A DNA stretch of 64,000 nucleotides from UBA964 sp031382085 (GCA_031382085.1 JANMYM010000067.1:1-64000), one strand, 5' to 3'. Numbered from the stretch's first letter, positions 49,921-59,145 are shown. Notes: generated from the letters alone by a model not told the origin. Made by a program: numbers and translations.

Positions 49921-50400
49921 ATGCACCGCACCCGAAATGACCTGTCCGCCAGGACCCGCAGCAAAGTCACCGCCCTGCTGGGAGAGCGGCTGACTGACGC
50001 CGTCGCGCTGCGACTGGCGGTAAAGCAGGCGCACTGGAACGTCAAGGGTCCGGGTTTCATGGAACTGCATGAATTGTTCGATGAAATTGCGGGCCGGATC
50101 GACGGCCACGCCGACGAACTTGCGGAGCGGATTACCGCGTTAGGCGGAGTCGCTTCCGGAACTGCTTCCGTTGCTGCGGATTCGCGGCTCGGCCGCTACC
50201 CGGACAATGTGTTCGAAGGCCGGGCGCACCTCGCCGAACTCGCGGACCGGATCGCTGCACTCGGCAAGTCGACGCGTGCCGGCATCGGCGCTGCGGCGCA
50301 GGCCGGCGACGAGGTTACTGCGGACCTGTTCAATGAAATTACTGGCGCGCTTGACAAGGATCTGTGGCTGCTGGAGGCCCATTTGCAGGCCGATCGCTGA
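49921..50400 (+). CDS. dps: Dps ferritin-like DNA-binding protein
   Basis: 159 residues with a GGAG ribosome binding site. KQAHWNVKGPGFMELHELFDEIAGRIDGHADELAERI (about residues 34-71) holds the His, Asp and Glu residues of the Dps inter-subunit ferroxidase centre. The basic N terminus (MHRTRNDLSARTRSK) may bind DNA. Dps stores iron and protects DNA in starvation and oxidative stress. It is monocistronic, followed at once by a hairpin. No OxyR or Fur site was confidently read. Confidence 0.93.
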   Translation: MHRTRNDLSARTRSKVTALLGERLTDAVALRLAVKQAHWNVKGPGFMELHELFDEIAGRIDGHADELAERITALGGVASGTASVAADSRLGRYPDNVFEGRAHLAELADRIAALGKSTRAGIGAAAQAGDEVTADLFNEITGALDKDLWLLEAHLQADR

Positions 50401-50420
50401 CGGAGCCAGGACCGGCTCCG
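50401..50420 (+). terminator. Hairpin after dps
   Basis: A perfect 7-bp stem (CGGAGCC / GGCTCCG) with a 6-base loop begins immediately after the dps stop codon. No U-run follows. Confidence 0.5.
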
Positions 50421-50474
50421 CCACCGGGGCCGGCAATAGTCGTTAGCGGGGTCCTGCGCTAAGCTGTAGCTTGG

Positions 50475-51611
50475 ATGCAGCAATTCTACGAGGAGCAGCG
50501 TAACGGCGCGCAGCTGACATTGCGGCTGGCCGGCCGCTGGTGCGCCACGGAAGTGGGTGCCATCGAGCCGCAGCTTGCCAGGCTGGATACCCGCGGCCTG
50601 CAACATATCCGTGTTAGCACCTGGGACCTCACGGAGCTGGACATCTCAGGTGCCTGGCTTCTATGGCGTCTTGCGCGCGACGTGCGCGCCGCCGGCACCG
50701 CGCTTGACTTCGTGGACGGCGAGCCCGAACAACTGGGTTTGATCGAGCGCTCATTGACCGATACGGCGCAAGCGCCGCTGATGAACCCGGCGCAGCACCA
50801 CGAAGAGTACCTCGGCGAGGACACGTTTGCCGCGGTCGGGCGCCGCGCGGTTCGCGCCTGGCACGCAGTCCTCAACGGACTTGGTTTTGTCGGCCAGCTC
50901 AGCCTGATGTTAGGCCGGGCCCTGCGGACGCCCAAGCGCTGGCGGCCGACCTCGATCGCCCGGCACGTCTACGACACCGGTGTTACCGCAATACCCATCG
51001 TGGCGTTGATCGGTTTCCTGATCGCCGTCATCGTTGCCTACATGGGTGCGCAGCAGCTGCGCAAGTTTGGCGCCGATATTTTCGTGGTCGACCTGGTGAC
51101 CGTCGGCATGTTGCGTGAAATGGGCGTGTTGCTGACAGCCATCATTGTCGCGGGCCGCTCCGGCAGTGCCTTCGCCGCGGAAATAGGCGCAATGAAATTG
51201 AACGAAGAGGTCGATGCCCTGCACGCGACCGGCGTTGATCCGATCGAAGTTCTGGTTCTGCCACGGATGTTAGGACTGATGATTGCACTGCCCCTGCTGA
51301 CCGTGGTCGCCGACGGCGTGGGGCTCGCGGGTGGCGCTCTGTTGTGCCGCTTTCTGCTCGCCATGCCGTTCGTGCAATACATCGAACGGATGGACGAAGC
51401 CATCGGCTCGTTTACTTTCTGGGCCGGCATTGTCAAAGCGCCGGTGTTTGCGATTTTGATTGCGACGGCTGGCGCCTTCCGCGGCCTGCAGGTGCGTTCG
51501 TCTTCGCGCGAGCTCGGGCGGCTGACGACAGTTGCGGTGGTGCAGGCTATCTTCCTGGTGATTCTTTTCGACGCTTTGTTCGCCGTGCTGTTCATGGAGC
51601 TCGACATTTGA
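50475..51611 (+). CDS. MlaE-family ABC permease with N-terminal STAS domain
   Basis: 378 residues. Residues 1-100 form a STAS/MlaB-like domain (LRLAGRWCATEVGAIEP..., LTELDISGAWLLWRLARDV). The permease domain has the MlaE features: ALIGFLIAVIVAYMGAQQLRKFGADIFVVDLV, TAIIVAGRSGSAFAAEIGAMKLNEEVDAL and VLVLPRMLGLMIALPLLT. It is the inner-membrane permease of a lipid (phospholipid) transporter; fusing MlaB to MlaE replaces the separate STAS subunit. It is first in a four-gene operon with ATPase, MCE and lipoprotein genes. Confidence 0.9.
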   Translation: MQQFYEEQRNGAQLTLRLAGRWCATEVGAIEPQLARLDTRGLQHIRVSTWDLTELDISGAWLLWRLARDVRAAGTALDFVDGEPEQLGLIERSLTDTAQAPLMNPAQHHEEYLGEDTFAAVGRRAVRAWHAVLNGLGFVGQLSLMLGRALRTPKRWRPTSIARHVYDTGVTAIPIVALIGFLIAVIVAYMGAQQLRKFGADIFVVDLVTVGMLREMGVLLTAIIVAGRSGSAFAAEIGAMKLNEEVDALHATGVDPIEVLVLPRMLGLMIALPLLTVVADGVGLAGGALLCRFLLAMPFVQYIERMDEAIGSFTFWAGIVKAPVFAILIATAGAFRGLQVRSSSRELGRLTTVAVVQAIFLVILFDALFAVLFMELDI

Positions 51612-52375
51612 GCGAGCCCATAATAGAGGTACGCGGGCTGGTAAATCGCTTCGGCGCGCAGGTCGTGCATGACGGTCTCGACATGACCGTGGTCGATGGC
51701 GAGGTGTTTGGCATTGTCGGCGGTTCCGGGTCTGGCAAGTCCGTGTTGCTGCGAACCATTCTGGGTCTGCACCGGCCGCAGGCAGGCAGCGTCAAACTGT
51801 ACGGCCGGGACCTCACCAATCTAACAGAAAGTGAACTGCGGAGCGTCAAGGGCCGCTATGGCGTCACCTTTCAGGCCGGCGCGCTCTTTACCTCCCTCAC
51901 GGTGTTGCAGAACGTCCAGTTGCCGATGCTGGAACACCTGCAGATGTCGCCGCTCGCGCTCGATGAACTGGCAATGCTGAAAGTGCGCATGGTGGGCCTG
52001 CCGGCCGACGCTGCCCGCAAGTATCCGGCACAGCTGTCTGGCGGCATGATCAAACGCGCGGCGCTGGCCCGCGCGCTGGCTCTGGATCCGCGCCTGCTGT
52101 TCCTGGACGAGCCGACCTCGGGCCTGGACCCCATCAGTGCGGCGGCGTTCGACGATCTGGTGCTGAAGCTGCAGCAGCAACTCAAATTGACGGTGGTCAT
52201 GATCACGCATGACCTGGACACAATCTTTCGTGTCTGCAATCGTGTCGGCGTGATTGTAGATCGTACAATGGTGACCGACAGCCTGCAGGGCATTGTCTCG
52301 CATCCGCATCCGTGGATTGCCGAGTATTTTCATGGGCAGCGCGCCGGACGGTTCGCCGCTGCGGCCGGGAGCTAA
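51608..52375 (+). CDS. MlaF-type ABC ATPase
   Basis: 255 residues from TTG 51608, which overlaps the permease stop (TTGA). Walker A GGSGSGKSV, Q-loop FQAGALFTSLTVLQNV, signature LSGGMIKRAALARAL, Walker B LLFLDEPTSGLDP and ITHDLDT are complete. The SGGM signature and the FQAGALFTS motif are typical of MlaF. It powers the MCE lipid transporter. No upstream ATG would be in a plausible position. Confidence 0.9.
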   Translation: MSEPIIEVRGLVNRFGAQVVHDGLDMTVVDGEVFGIVGGSGSGKSVLLRTILGLHRPQAGSVKLYGRDLTNLTESELRSVKGRYGVTFQAGALFTSLTVLQNVQLPMLEHLQMSPLALDELAMLKVRMVGLPADAARKYPAQLSGGMIKRAALARALALDPRLLFLDEPTSGLDPISAAAFDDLVLKLQQQLKLTVVMITHDLDTIFRVCNRVGVIVDRTMVTDSLQGIVSHPHPWIAEYFHGQRAGRFAAAAGS

Positions 52376-52376
52376 C

Positions 52377-53312
52377 ATGGAACGCGAAGCGAATTACGCA
52401 GCGGTCGGCGCCTTTGTGTTGCTGTTGATCACGATGGCCAGCCTGTTCGTGTATTGGTACTCCAAGGGGACCGAGCGGCGCGATTACCAGCGCTATGAAA
52501 TCTATTTCGACGGCAGCGTCAGCGGCCTGACCCGTGGCAGCACGGTCCGCTACCTGGGCGTGGATGTGGGCCGTGTCATCGACCTGCGCATCGACAAACG
52601 TGCGCAGGCGCGAGTGCAGGTAATCGCTGACATCGACACCTCCGCGCCGGTGACCAACTCCACCGTAGCGGAACTGTCACTGCAGGGCGTGACGGGGCTG
52701 TTGTACGTCGATCTGGTCACGAAGCGCGCGACCATGACCATGGGCAGCGTCGTGGCGAGCGAAAACTATCCGGTGATTCCGTCAGTGCGCTCGAGCTTCG
52801 ATGTGTTTGTCAGCAGCCTGCCTGAAGTCGTAGCATCGGCGGGTCAGGTCGCGGCGCGCGTCAATCGCCTTCTCAATGACCAGAGCATTGCTGCGGTCGA
52901 CAATCTGCTCGCCAACCTCGATAAAGCCAGTCGCAACCTGCCGGCGACAATGCGCGAAATTGACGGACTGGTGCAAGATCTGCGGGGCACTTCTGCCGAA
53001 GTCCAGCGTGTCGCGACGAGTCTGCGTGGAGTGACGGATGAAGCCGGTCCCGACATCAAGGCAACACTGGCGCGGGTCCGAGTGGTCGCGGACAACCTGG
53101 CCAGTAGCAGCGGGCGTCTCGATCGCCTGATCGCGGACAATCAGCAGGATGTACGGTCAGTCACCCGCGACGGCCTGCCGGAGCTCGAGCGTCTGTTACG
53201 TGATTCGCGGGTTGCGGCCCGGGAATTTTCCGAGCTCGTACGCAGCCTGAAGAGCAACCCGTCACAGATCATTTTCCAACCCGCCACCGGCGGCGTGGAG
53301 ATACCGCGATGA
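52377..53312 (+). CDS. MlaD-family MCE lipid-binding protein
   Basis: 311 residues with a GGGAG ribosome binding site 7 bases from ATG 52377. A single N-terminal span (about residues 10-27) anchors it. The MCE domain reads YEIYFDGSVSGLTRGSTVRYLGVDVGRV...TVAELSLQGVTGLLYVDL. The long helical tail to residue 300 (NLLANLDKASRNLPATMREI and similar) could form the periplasmic channel as in PqiB/YebT-type or extended MlaD proteins. It carries lipids between the membranes. Confidence 0.92.
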   Translation: MEREANYAAVGAFVLLLITMASLFVYWYSKGTERRDYQRYEIYFDGSVSGLTRGSTVRYLGVDVGRVIDLRIDKRAQARVQVIADIDTSAPVTNSTVAELSLQGVTGLLYVDLVTKRATMTMGSVVASENYPVIPSVRSSFDVFVSSLPEVVASAGQVAARVNRLLNDQSIAAVDNLLANLDKASRNLPATMREIDGLVQDLRGTSAEVQRVATSLRGVTDEAGPDIKATLARVRVVADNLASSSGRLDRLIADNQQDVRSVTRDGLPELERLLRDSRVAAREFSELVRSLKSNPSQIIFQPATGGVEIPR

Positions 53313-53965
53313 AGCGTTTGTTAGTACGCTGCCCGATGATCATGCTGGGCATCAGCCTGCTGGTCAGTGCCTGCAGCGGATTCCGCAGCGGTGAGTCCGC
53401 TACTTTCACCTACAATCTGCGCGCCGTGGCCGCGCCGCCCGCGGCAGGTGCACCGCCAACGCCGAGCCGGCTGCAATCCTTCAGTCTCCAGGTGCTGACA
53501 CCCGTTTCCGGACCCGGCTTGGATTCCGATGCCATCCTGTTAACCGCGCCAGATCACCGGCTCGAGCGTTTTGCCGCCAGCAAATGGGCGGCGCCGGTAC
53601 CCAGGATGTTAGCCAGCCTGGCGGTGGAGACCTTGCGCAATCGTGGGGTGTTGGCAGCCGTGCACGACGACGCTTCGCCTTTTCCAGGCGATTACCTCCT
53701 GCGTATGACAATTCGGCGCTTCGACGCCGACTATGCGGGTGGCACCAGTGCTGCGCCAGTGGCGACCGTGGTGCTGGATTGCACTGTTGGTACGCGCGCC
53801 GAGCGCAAACTGCTGGCGACTTTTGTCGCACAGGCGACCATGCGGGCCGATGACAATCGCATGGGCGCGGTGATGGCGGCATTCGAACAGGCAACGCAGG
53901 ATGCGCTGGGCACCCTGACCGAGCAGACCCTCGCCGCCATGTCCGCGGACGCGGCGTCGAACTAG
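53309..53965 (+). CDS. ABC-type transport auxiliary lipoprotein (PqiC/YmbA-like)
   Basis: 218 residues, ATGA-coupled to the MCE gene. The lipobox is LVSAC (Cys about residue 22). The pattern LQVLTPVSGPGLDSDAILLTAPDHRLERFAASKWAAPVPRML is the usual start of the ABC_trans_aux domain, and it ends with an A/T-rich helix. PqiC-like lipoproteins dock at the outer membrane with MCE proteins. It completes the operon. Confidence 0.85.
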   Translation: MKRLLVRCPMIMLGISLLVSACSGFRSGESATFTYNLRAVAAPPAAGAPPTPSRLQSFSLQVLTPVSGPGLDSDAILLTAPDHRLERFAASKWAAPVPRMLASLAVETLRNRGVLAAVHDDASPFPGDYLLRMTIRRFDADYAGGTSAAPVATVVLDCTVGTRAERKLLATFVAQATMRADDNRMGAVMAAFEQATQDALGTLTEQTLAAMSADAASN

Positions 53966-53979
53966 CGTGCGCCGTTCCG

Positions 53980-54384
53980 CTATGGCTTGGCGCGCAGCGC
54001 GGCCCGATCCACTTTCATCTGCTTGACATCGACGCGCCGGATTTCACTGATCGGGCAGCGTTGGTCTCTGACCTGCACGGAATCAAACTTGGTGACTGAC
54101 GAGCCTGTTCTGTGCACTGCGATGCGGTCGGCAAATTGCAGGTTGTCGCAGTGGTCCCAAACGGTCAACAACCATGCATCGTTGACGCCGGTCCAGACGA
54201 CCAGCTGATTGCGGGACACGGCCGTCCAACTGTCGAAATTAAAGGCTGTGAACCTGTCGATTGGCTCACCGGCGTAGTCGCGATAACGCATCTCGGCCTG
54301 CGCGCCCGTCGCCTTGGTGACTGTGCTGGCACAGCCGGCCAGCGCGGCGGCAATCATGATTGAGGCGATCGGCAATTTACCCAT
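53980..54384 (-). CDS. DUF6491-like small lipoprotein
   Basis: 134 residues with lipobox ALAGC (Cys about 18). The body FNFDSWTAVSRNQLVVWTGVNDAWLLTVWDHCDNLQFADRIAVHRTGSSVTKFDSVQVRDQRCPISEIRRVD matches the pattern I know as DUF6491, with a conserved Cys pair. It sits 14 bases from the convergent lipoprotein gene and is divergent from the symporter gene. Confidence 0.75.
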   Translation of the reverse strand: MGKLPIASIMIAAALAGCASTVTKATGAQAEMRYRDYAGEPIDRFTAFNFDSWTAVSRNQLVVWTGVNDAWLLTVWDHCDNLQFADRIAVHRTGSSVTKFDSVQVRDQRCPISEIRRVDVKQMKVDRAALRAKP

Positions 54385-54471
54385 GATCCTCTCCTACTGA
54401 CATTCATTCGACCAGGGACGGCCGCCGTTAGTTCCCGCGGCGTTGTTTACGGGTCGGGTATCATCCACGCC

Positions 54472-55746
54472 ATGCGATCGCCATTGTACAAGTCCCTGTA
54501 TTTCCAGGTATTGATTGCGATTGTTCTGGCCGTACTGTTAGGCGTTCTATGGCCCGACTCGGCTGTGGCATTCAAGCCACTGGGTGACGGCTTCATAAAG
54601 CTGATCAAGATGTTGATCGGGCCGATCATCTTCTGCACGGTGGTGCTCGGTATCGCCGGCATGGAAAAGCTCAAGCACGTCGGCAGAACCGGCGGCCTGG
54701 CGCTCCTTTACTTCGAAGTTGTCAGCACGTTGGCGTTGATCCTGGGTCTGATTGTCGTCAATGTTGTTCAGCCCGGCGCAGGCATGAACATTGATCCCGC
54801 CAGTCTCGATGGCAAAGCAGTCGAGCAGTACACGCACACGCCTGCTCAGCTGCAGAGCGTGACAGAGTTTCTGCTCAACATCATCCCGGTTAGCGTGATC
54901 GACGCGTTCGCGAAAAATGACATTCTGCAGGTCCTGTTGTTCGCGCTGCTATTCGGTTTCGGACTGCACGCGATCGGTGGACGCAGCAACGCGGTTTACG
55001 AACTGATCGAGAAACTGTCTCTGGTCTTCTTTCAAATCATAAACATGATCATGCGCCTCGCGCCCTTGGGCGCATTCGGCGCGATGGCTTTTACGGTCGG
55101 CAAATACGGGCTGGGTTCGCTGGTTTCGCTGGGCAAGCTGATGGCGTGTTTCTACCTGACCTGCCTGATTTTCATTCTGCTGGTGCTCGGCGCCATTGCC
55201 CGCGTTCATGGATTTCGCGTGCTCCAGGTGGTCCGCTACATCAAGGAAGAATTGTTTATCGTGTTAGGCACGTCGTCATCGGAGTCAGTGCTGCCGCGCA
55301 TGCTGAAGCGCATGGAGACGCTCGGTGTGAAGAAAACCGTCGTTGGCTTGGTAATCCCGGCCGGCTACTCATTCAACCTGGATGGAACTTCGATCTACCT
55401 GACCATGGCCGCAGTGTTTGTCGCCCAGGCGACCAACACGCCGCTCGACCTGTGGAACCAGCTGACTTTGTTGGCCGTATTGTTGATCACCTCCAAGGGC
55501 GCGGCCGGCGTCACCGGCAGCGGTTTTATCGTGCTGGCCGCGACACTGTCGACAGTCGGTCATGTGCCGGTGACGGCGCTGGCGCTCATTCTCGGCATTG
55601 ACCGATTCATGTCCGAAGCGCGCGCCTTGACCAACCTGGTCGGGAATGCGGTCGCGACGATTGTGGTCGGCAAGTGGTGCGATGCAATTGACGAGGCCAC
55701 GCTAGAAGCCGAACTCACGGGAACCAGCGTCGTGTCACGCAATTGA
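54472..55746 (+). CDS. dctA: Dicarboxylate/amino acid:cation symporter
   Basis: 424 residues, the DctA length. Spans and the hairpin motifs of the DAACS family are present: FIKLIKMLIGPIIFCTVVLGIAG, VLGTSSSESVLPRMLKRM (the serine-rich HP1 loop), IPAGYSFNLDGTSIYLT (NxDG-type ligand and cation site) and SKGAAGVTGSGFIVLAATL (HP2), then LGIDRFMSEARALTNLVGN. It imports C4-dicarboxylates such as succinate, fumarate or malate. It is monocistronic, and a hairpin follows. Confidence 0.93.
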   Translation: MRSPLYKSLYFQVLIAIVLAVLLGVLWPDSAVAFKPLGDGFIKLIKMLIGPIIFCTVVLGIAGMEKLKHVGRTGGLALLYFEVVSTLALILGLIVVNVVQPGAGMNIDPASLDGKAVEQYTHTPAQLQSVTEFLLNIIPVSVIDAFAKNDILQVLLFALLFGFGLHAIGGRSNAVYELIEKLSLVFFQIINMIMRLAPLGAFGAMAFTVGKYGLGSLVSLGKLMACFYLTCLIFILLVLGAIARVHGFRVLQVVRYIKEELFIVLGTSSSESVLPRMLKRMETLGVKKTVVGLVIPAGYSFNLDGTSIYLTMAAVFVAQATNTPLDLWNQLTLLAVLLITSKGAAGVTGSGFIVLAATLSTVGHVPVTALALILGIDRFMSEARALTNLVGNAVATIVVGKWCDAIDEATLEAELTGTSVVSRN

Positions 55747-55749
55747 CTT

Positions 55750-55766
55750 TCCACTCGATGAGTGGA
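55750..55766 (+). terminator. Hairpin after dctA
   Basis: A perfect 7-bp stem (TCCACTC / GAGTGGA) with a 3-base loop starts 4 bases after the dctA stop. No U-run. Confidence 0.4.
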
Positions 55767-55810
55767 CGGCCTGACGATCGGACGGGATCGACGCGAACTG
55801 TGCGATCGAC

Positions 55811-56033
55811 GGTCAAGTGCGATGGCCACGGATGAGCAGCTCAAAGGGCGTCGCGCTTGCAAGATCGCGGCTCGCGGACTCACACGCGATCTTGCGCGTT
55901 CGCTCGGGCGCGCGGGCGCAAACGTTCCTCACTGGATCTTTTCCCAAGCTGATCTGATGCTACTAAGTTTGCGCTGACCGCGCGCCCGAGCCGCCGCCCA
56001 TTCGCTGCTCATCCGTGGCCATCGCGCTTGACC
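55811..56033. repeat. Nested palindromic intergenic element
   Basis: This fills most of the 368-base gap between convergent dctA and the PLD-like gene. Outer arms 55811-55840 and 56004-56033 are inverted repeats with 29 of 30 positions equal. An inner pair, 55903-55923 and 55967-55990, is perfect except for a 3-base insertion. A third hairpin (GCAAGATCGCG arms, 55859-55869 and 55885-55895) lies within the left half only. The whole can fold into one long hairpin with a side stem. A frame of about 50 codons runs through it, but I take this as chance. The rest of the gap (56034-56114) holds nothing I can name. Confidence 0.75.
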
Positions 56034-56114
56034 GACCAAAACGATCTGACGTGTCGACCCACTCCGATGTCGGTGCGATCCAATTCTTTGAAAAGTTTTT
56101 GGCGGTACACCACA

Positions 56115-57662
56115 CTAGAATGTCGACAGTCCCGTCGCCTCCATGAGCCGGTACATCCAGTAGCTGCCCTGGGAAGTGTCCGCGTAGGCACCGAGCTCGG
56201 CGCTGTATTCGGTGCCCCGTGGGCCGCGATTGAACCACAGCGTGTCAAACCAGCGCGTCAGCTCACCGGCTATCGGTGCATCGAGCGGCATGTCGGCGGC
56301 CAGATCGGCCTCGAGGTTGTAGTCGTCCAGATTGCGGCGCGTCAGGTTTGCGGAACCTAACATGACCCACAGCCGCGTGCCCGAGCGGATCATCACGACC
56401 TTGGTGTGAAACTGCTCTCCTTTAGTGCGGTACCAGCGGATCTTGATGGCGCCCTGACTCGCGGCATTCAGTTCGGCCGCCAGCGGACGTCCGGGGATGC
56501 CATTCTTTTCGCGGCCAAAAGCGTCTTTGTTAGGGTCGAGCAGCAGGCGGATGAGGACACCGCGGGCGGCCGCAGCGACCAGCGCGCGCACCGTATCGCG
56601 CTCCGCCAGGTAAAACATGCCGATGCTGACTTCGTCGCCGTTACGCGCAGCCTTCAGGCGTTCCAGCAGCGCGTCACGGATTGCGCTTTCGGTCAGTACC
56701 TGCACCTGGGCTGCGGTTGCAGCTGTCTTGTTGGTCAGCGGCGCAGTGGCAGCGGGCGGCTCGAGTGCCAGCGGGAGTTGCCCCAGCCAGCCGGAAAAGC
56801 GCGCTATTTCCAGCTCGCTGGCCAGCAATGGCTGCAGCGCGGGTCCGCGCACCGCCAAGGCCATGTTGGAGTGCAGCGCGCTGGCATCATGCGCATTCAT
56901 CGAGCCGACCACGCCCACCAGGCCGCTTCCGGCCTCATCTGCTAACAACACTTTGCGGTGGTTGGCCTTGAAATTCAGCAGCCGGGCCCAGGCGCCGACA
57001 CCGACCTTGTCGGGACCTTCATCCAGCGGGTTGGGCAGAAGGCCATCGCTGGCGCTGGCGCCCCACCATTTGATCAGCAGGCGCCAGAACGCTGAATAAA
57101 CCGGATTGGGGTCGCGCAGCTGATCGAGATCGGTGGTGACTACGGCAATGCCGGCGCGCCGCAGCAGCGCCAGGTCCGCGGACGGCGCGCCGCCATAGGC
57201 GTCATTGACGGGATCTGTGATGAGCAGTATTTGCAATTGCGGATTGCGGCGCCGCGCCGCCAGCAGCGCGTCGCGCAACTCGCGTGACAGCTCGCGCAAT
57301 TCCGGGTTGTTAGCAGCAGGACTGCCGCGCAGCGCACCGCGCCAGGGATTGAACAGAAACATGTCGAGGACGATGAATCTGCGCGCGTCGCGGATGATCC
57401 GCAGAATTTCGTCAAAGATCTGCTGCTGCACGACCCGGCGGCCATAGGGATCCGCAGTCGTGGTATCGATCAGCAGGCGCAGGTCGCTGGCGGCAACCGT
57501 CGCAGGCAACGATGCAACGCGCAAGCCCGGCGGCAAAGGTTTGTTGGTCTGGAAGATCCCGACCGCCGCCCAGACTCCGATCAGGGTTGATCCGAGGGCA
57601 CGCCGACGCCAGCGGCGGCGACTTTGTTGCGCTCGCGCCGCAGAGACTGCGGATGCGTCCAT
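56115..57662 (-). CDS. Membrane-anchored phospholipase D-like protein
   Basis: 515 residues from ATG 57662 (GTG 57671 possible). After a basic N terminus there is one span (about residues 22-40, GSTLIGVWAAVGIFQ), so it is an anchored periplasmic or inner-membrane protein. Two PLD modules follow. The first HKD is intact (NHRKVLLAD, with SMNAHD behind it). The second has His and Lys but Arg where Asp is expected (HTKVVMIR), followed by GSANLTRRNLDDYNLE. It may be a cardiolipin-synthase-like or nuclease-like enzyme; the activity is uncertain. Confidence 0.8.
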   Translation of the reverse strand: MDASAVSAARAQQSRRRWRRRALGSTLIGVWAAVGIFQTNKPLPPGLRVASLPATVAASDLRLLIDTTTADPYGRRVVQQQIFDEILRIIRDARRFIVLDMFLFNPWRGALRGSPAANNPELRELSRELRDALLAARRRNPQLQILLITDPVNDAYGGAPSADLALLRRAGIAVVTTDLDQLRDPNPVYSAFWRLLIKWWGASASDGLLPNPLDEGPDKVGVGAWARLLNFKANHRKVLLADEAGSGLVGVVGSMNAHDASALHSNMALAVRGPALQPLLASELEIARFSGWLGQLPLALEPPAATAPLTNKTAATAAQVQVLTESAIRDALLERLKAARNGDEVSIGMFYLAERDTVRALVAAAARGVLIRLLLDPNKDAFGREKNGIPGRPLAAELNAASQGAIKIRWYRTKGEQFHTKVVMIRSGTRLWVMLGSANLTRRNLDDYNLEADLAADMPLDAPIAGELTRWFDTLWFNRGPRGTEYSAELGAYADTSQGSYWMYRLMEATGLSTF

Positions 57663-57793
57663 GGGGTCCACCCGTGGATTTTACGGTAAAGCACCTGAAC
57701 CCGAACCGATCACTGGTGCGTTAGAGCTTTCAGCCGCGATTCACACCTGCGCGACCAGCATGGGTGTCAGGACGGCAAGCAAGGAGTGTTGAA

Positions 57794-58639
57794 ATGAACA
57801 AGGTACATTCTGTTACATGGGCCGCTTTGCTGCTGGCCGGCAGTTTTGCGACCCATGCGGTCGCTGCCTACAACCCGGCCGGCGTGACGGTCGAGGTGCT
57901 CGATGCGCGCGGCCGCAGCTTTAGCGAGTATCCGCTAACAAGTAGCGCCGCCAGCACCTATCGAGCCTACTTGAAGGCGCGGCGTGGCGCGCCTTATAGC
58001 ATTCGCGTCAGTAACCACACCGGCGAACGTGTCGGCGTGGTGATCGCCGTAGATGGGCGCAATATAGTCTCGGGACAGCGCTCGGAGCTGCGGCCCCAGG
58101 AAGCCATGTACGTGCTCGAGCCCTGGGAGAGCGGCGATTACCGCGGCTGGCGCACGAATTTGCACGATGTGCACGAGTTCTATTTCACCGAGTGGCAGGA
58201 CTCTTACGCGGAAGCCTTTGGCGATCGCAGCGCGCAGGGCGTCATCGCCATGGCCGTGTACCGCGATCGTGACTGGCAGCGCCGTTACAGGGACCAGGTG
58301 TCCGGCGAGGACACGGCGCCGGGACGGTCTGGCGATAAAGCGGACTCCAGCCGTACCGAGCAGTCGAAAGCCGCTGGCGGCGCGGCGGCAGCGCCGCCCG
58401 GGACCGGATTTGGCGAGCGCCACGATGACCCGGCGCGACGCGTCGAATTTTTCGCCGAGAATCGCCCGATGAGTCGCAGTTTCATCAAGTATGAGTGGCC
58501 GGAAACCCTCTGCCGCAAGGGCGTTTCCTGCGATGACGAATACCCGCGCGAGCGCCGGCATCGCAATCGTTTCTGGCCCGATGACAGTTACGGCTTTGCG
58601 CCATATCCGCCGGGCCGGCGGCTGCGATCAGGCAAATAA
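57794..58639 (+). CDS. Secreted hypothetical protein
   Basis: 281 residues from ATG 57794 with an AAGGAG ribosome binding site. A signal peptide (about residues 1-24, ending HAVAA) precedes GVTVEVLDARGRSFSEYPL. The middle part (IRVSNHTGERVGVVIAVDGRNIVSGQRSELRPQEAMYVLEPWESGDYRGWRTN) is a compact conserved-looking beta domain, and the last 60 residues are charged with many Arg and Asp. I recognise no named family. It overlaps the convergent GNAT gene by 12 bases. Confidence 0.65.
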   Translation: MNKVHSVTWAALLLAGSFATHAVAAYNPAGVTVEVLDARGRSFSEYPLTSSAASTYRAYLKARRGAPYSIRVSNHTGERVGVVIAVDGRNIVSGQRSELRPQEAMYVLEPWESGDYRGWRTNLHDVHEFYFTEWQDSYAEAFGDRSAQGVIAMAVYRDRDWQRRYRDQVSGEDTAPGRSGDKADSSRTEQSKAAGGAAAAPPGTGFGERHDDPARRVEFFAENRPMSRSFIKYEWPETLCRKGVSCDDEYPRERRHRNRFWPDDSYGFAPYPPGRRLRSGK

Positions 58640-59131
58640 TTGCAGCATCTGGCCCGGCTCCGTCCCTGGAATCTCGCGCTGGTAGTGCAGGCCGATTTTT
58701 TCCAGCACGCGAATCGATGCCTTGTTATGCGCGGAGACCAGCGCGCAGATGCGAGCCATGCCGAGAACGGAACTGCCGTACTTCAGACAAGCGGCCGCGG
58801 CTTCGGTGGCGAAGCCGCAACCAAATGTACCCGGCAGGAATGCATAGCCCACATCCGGGTGCTCCAGCGTGTCGCGTTTCAGGAGTCCGCACAAACCTAA
58901 CACTGCGAGGCTGTTCCGATCCTCAACGACCCACAAACCCATGCTGTGCTGACGGTAGGACGCGCGGATGTTGTTCTCCATGTAGCGGCGCGAGTCATCG
59001 AGCGTGCGTACCCGGCGATCGCCGATGTTATGGATGAAATCGCGTGTGTTGAGGAGCTGCAGCAGGAAAGCGGCATCCGTGTCTTCGATTTCGCGCAGCT
59101 GCAGGCGCGCGGTGCTCAGAACCTGCGTCAC
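58628..59131 (-). CDS. GNAT family N-acetyltransferase (RimJ/RimL type)
   Basis: 167 residues. TARLQLREIEDTDAAFLLQLLN is the usual start of the RimJ/RimL group. The acetyl-CoA site is GYAFLPGTFGCGFATEAAAACLKYG, and SAHNKASIRVLEKIGLHYQ is the conserved C-terminal element. Such enzymes acetylate N termini or small molecules; the target is unknown. It stands 14 bases downstream of the GGDEF-EAL gene on the same strand. Confidence 0.9.
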   Translation of the reverse strand: MTQVLSTARLQLREIEDTDAAFLLQLLNTRDFIHNIGDRRVRTLDDSRRYMENNIRASYRQHSMGLWVVEDRNSLAVLGLCGLLKRDTLEHPDVGYAFLPGTFGCGFATEAAAACLKYGSSVLGMARICALVSAHNKASIRVLEKIGLHYQREIPGTEPGQMLQLFA

Positions 59132-59145
59132 GAGACCGCTCGCGC

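Noticed and set aside
55762..55977. Frame of 71 codons through the palindromic element
   Set aside because: Both strands give similar short peptides because of the inverted repeat; no ribosome binding site and no domain.
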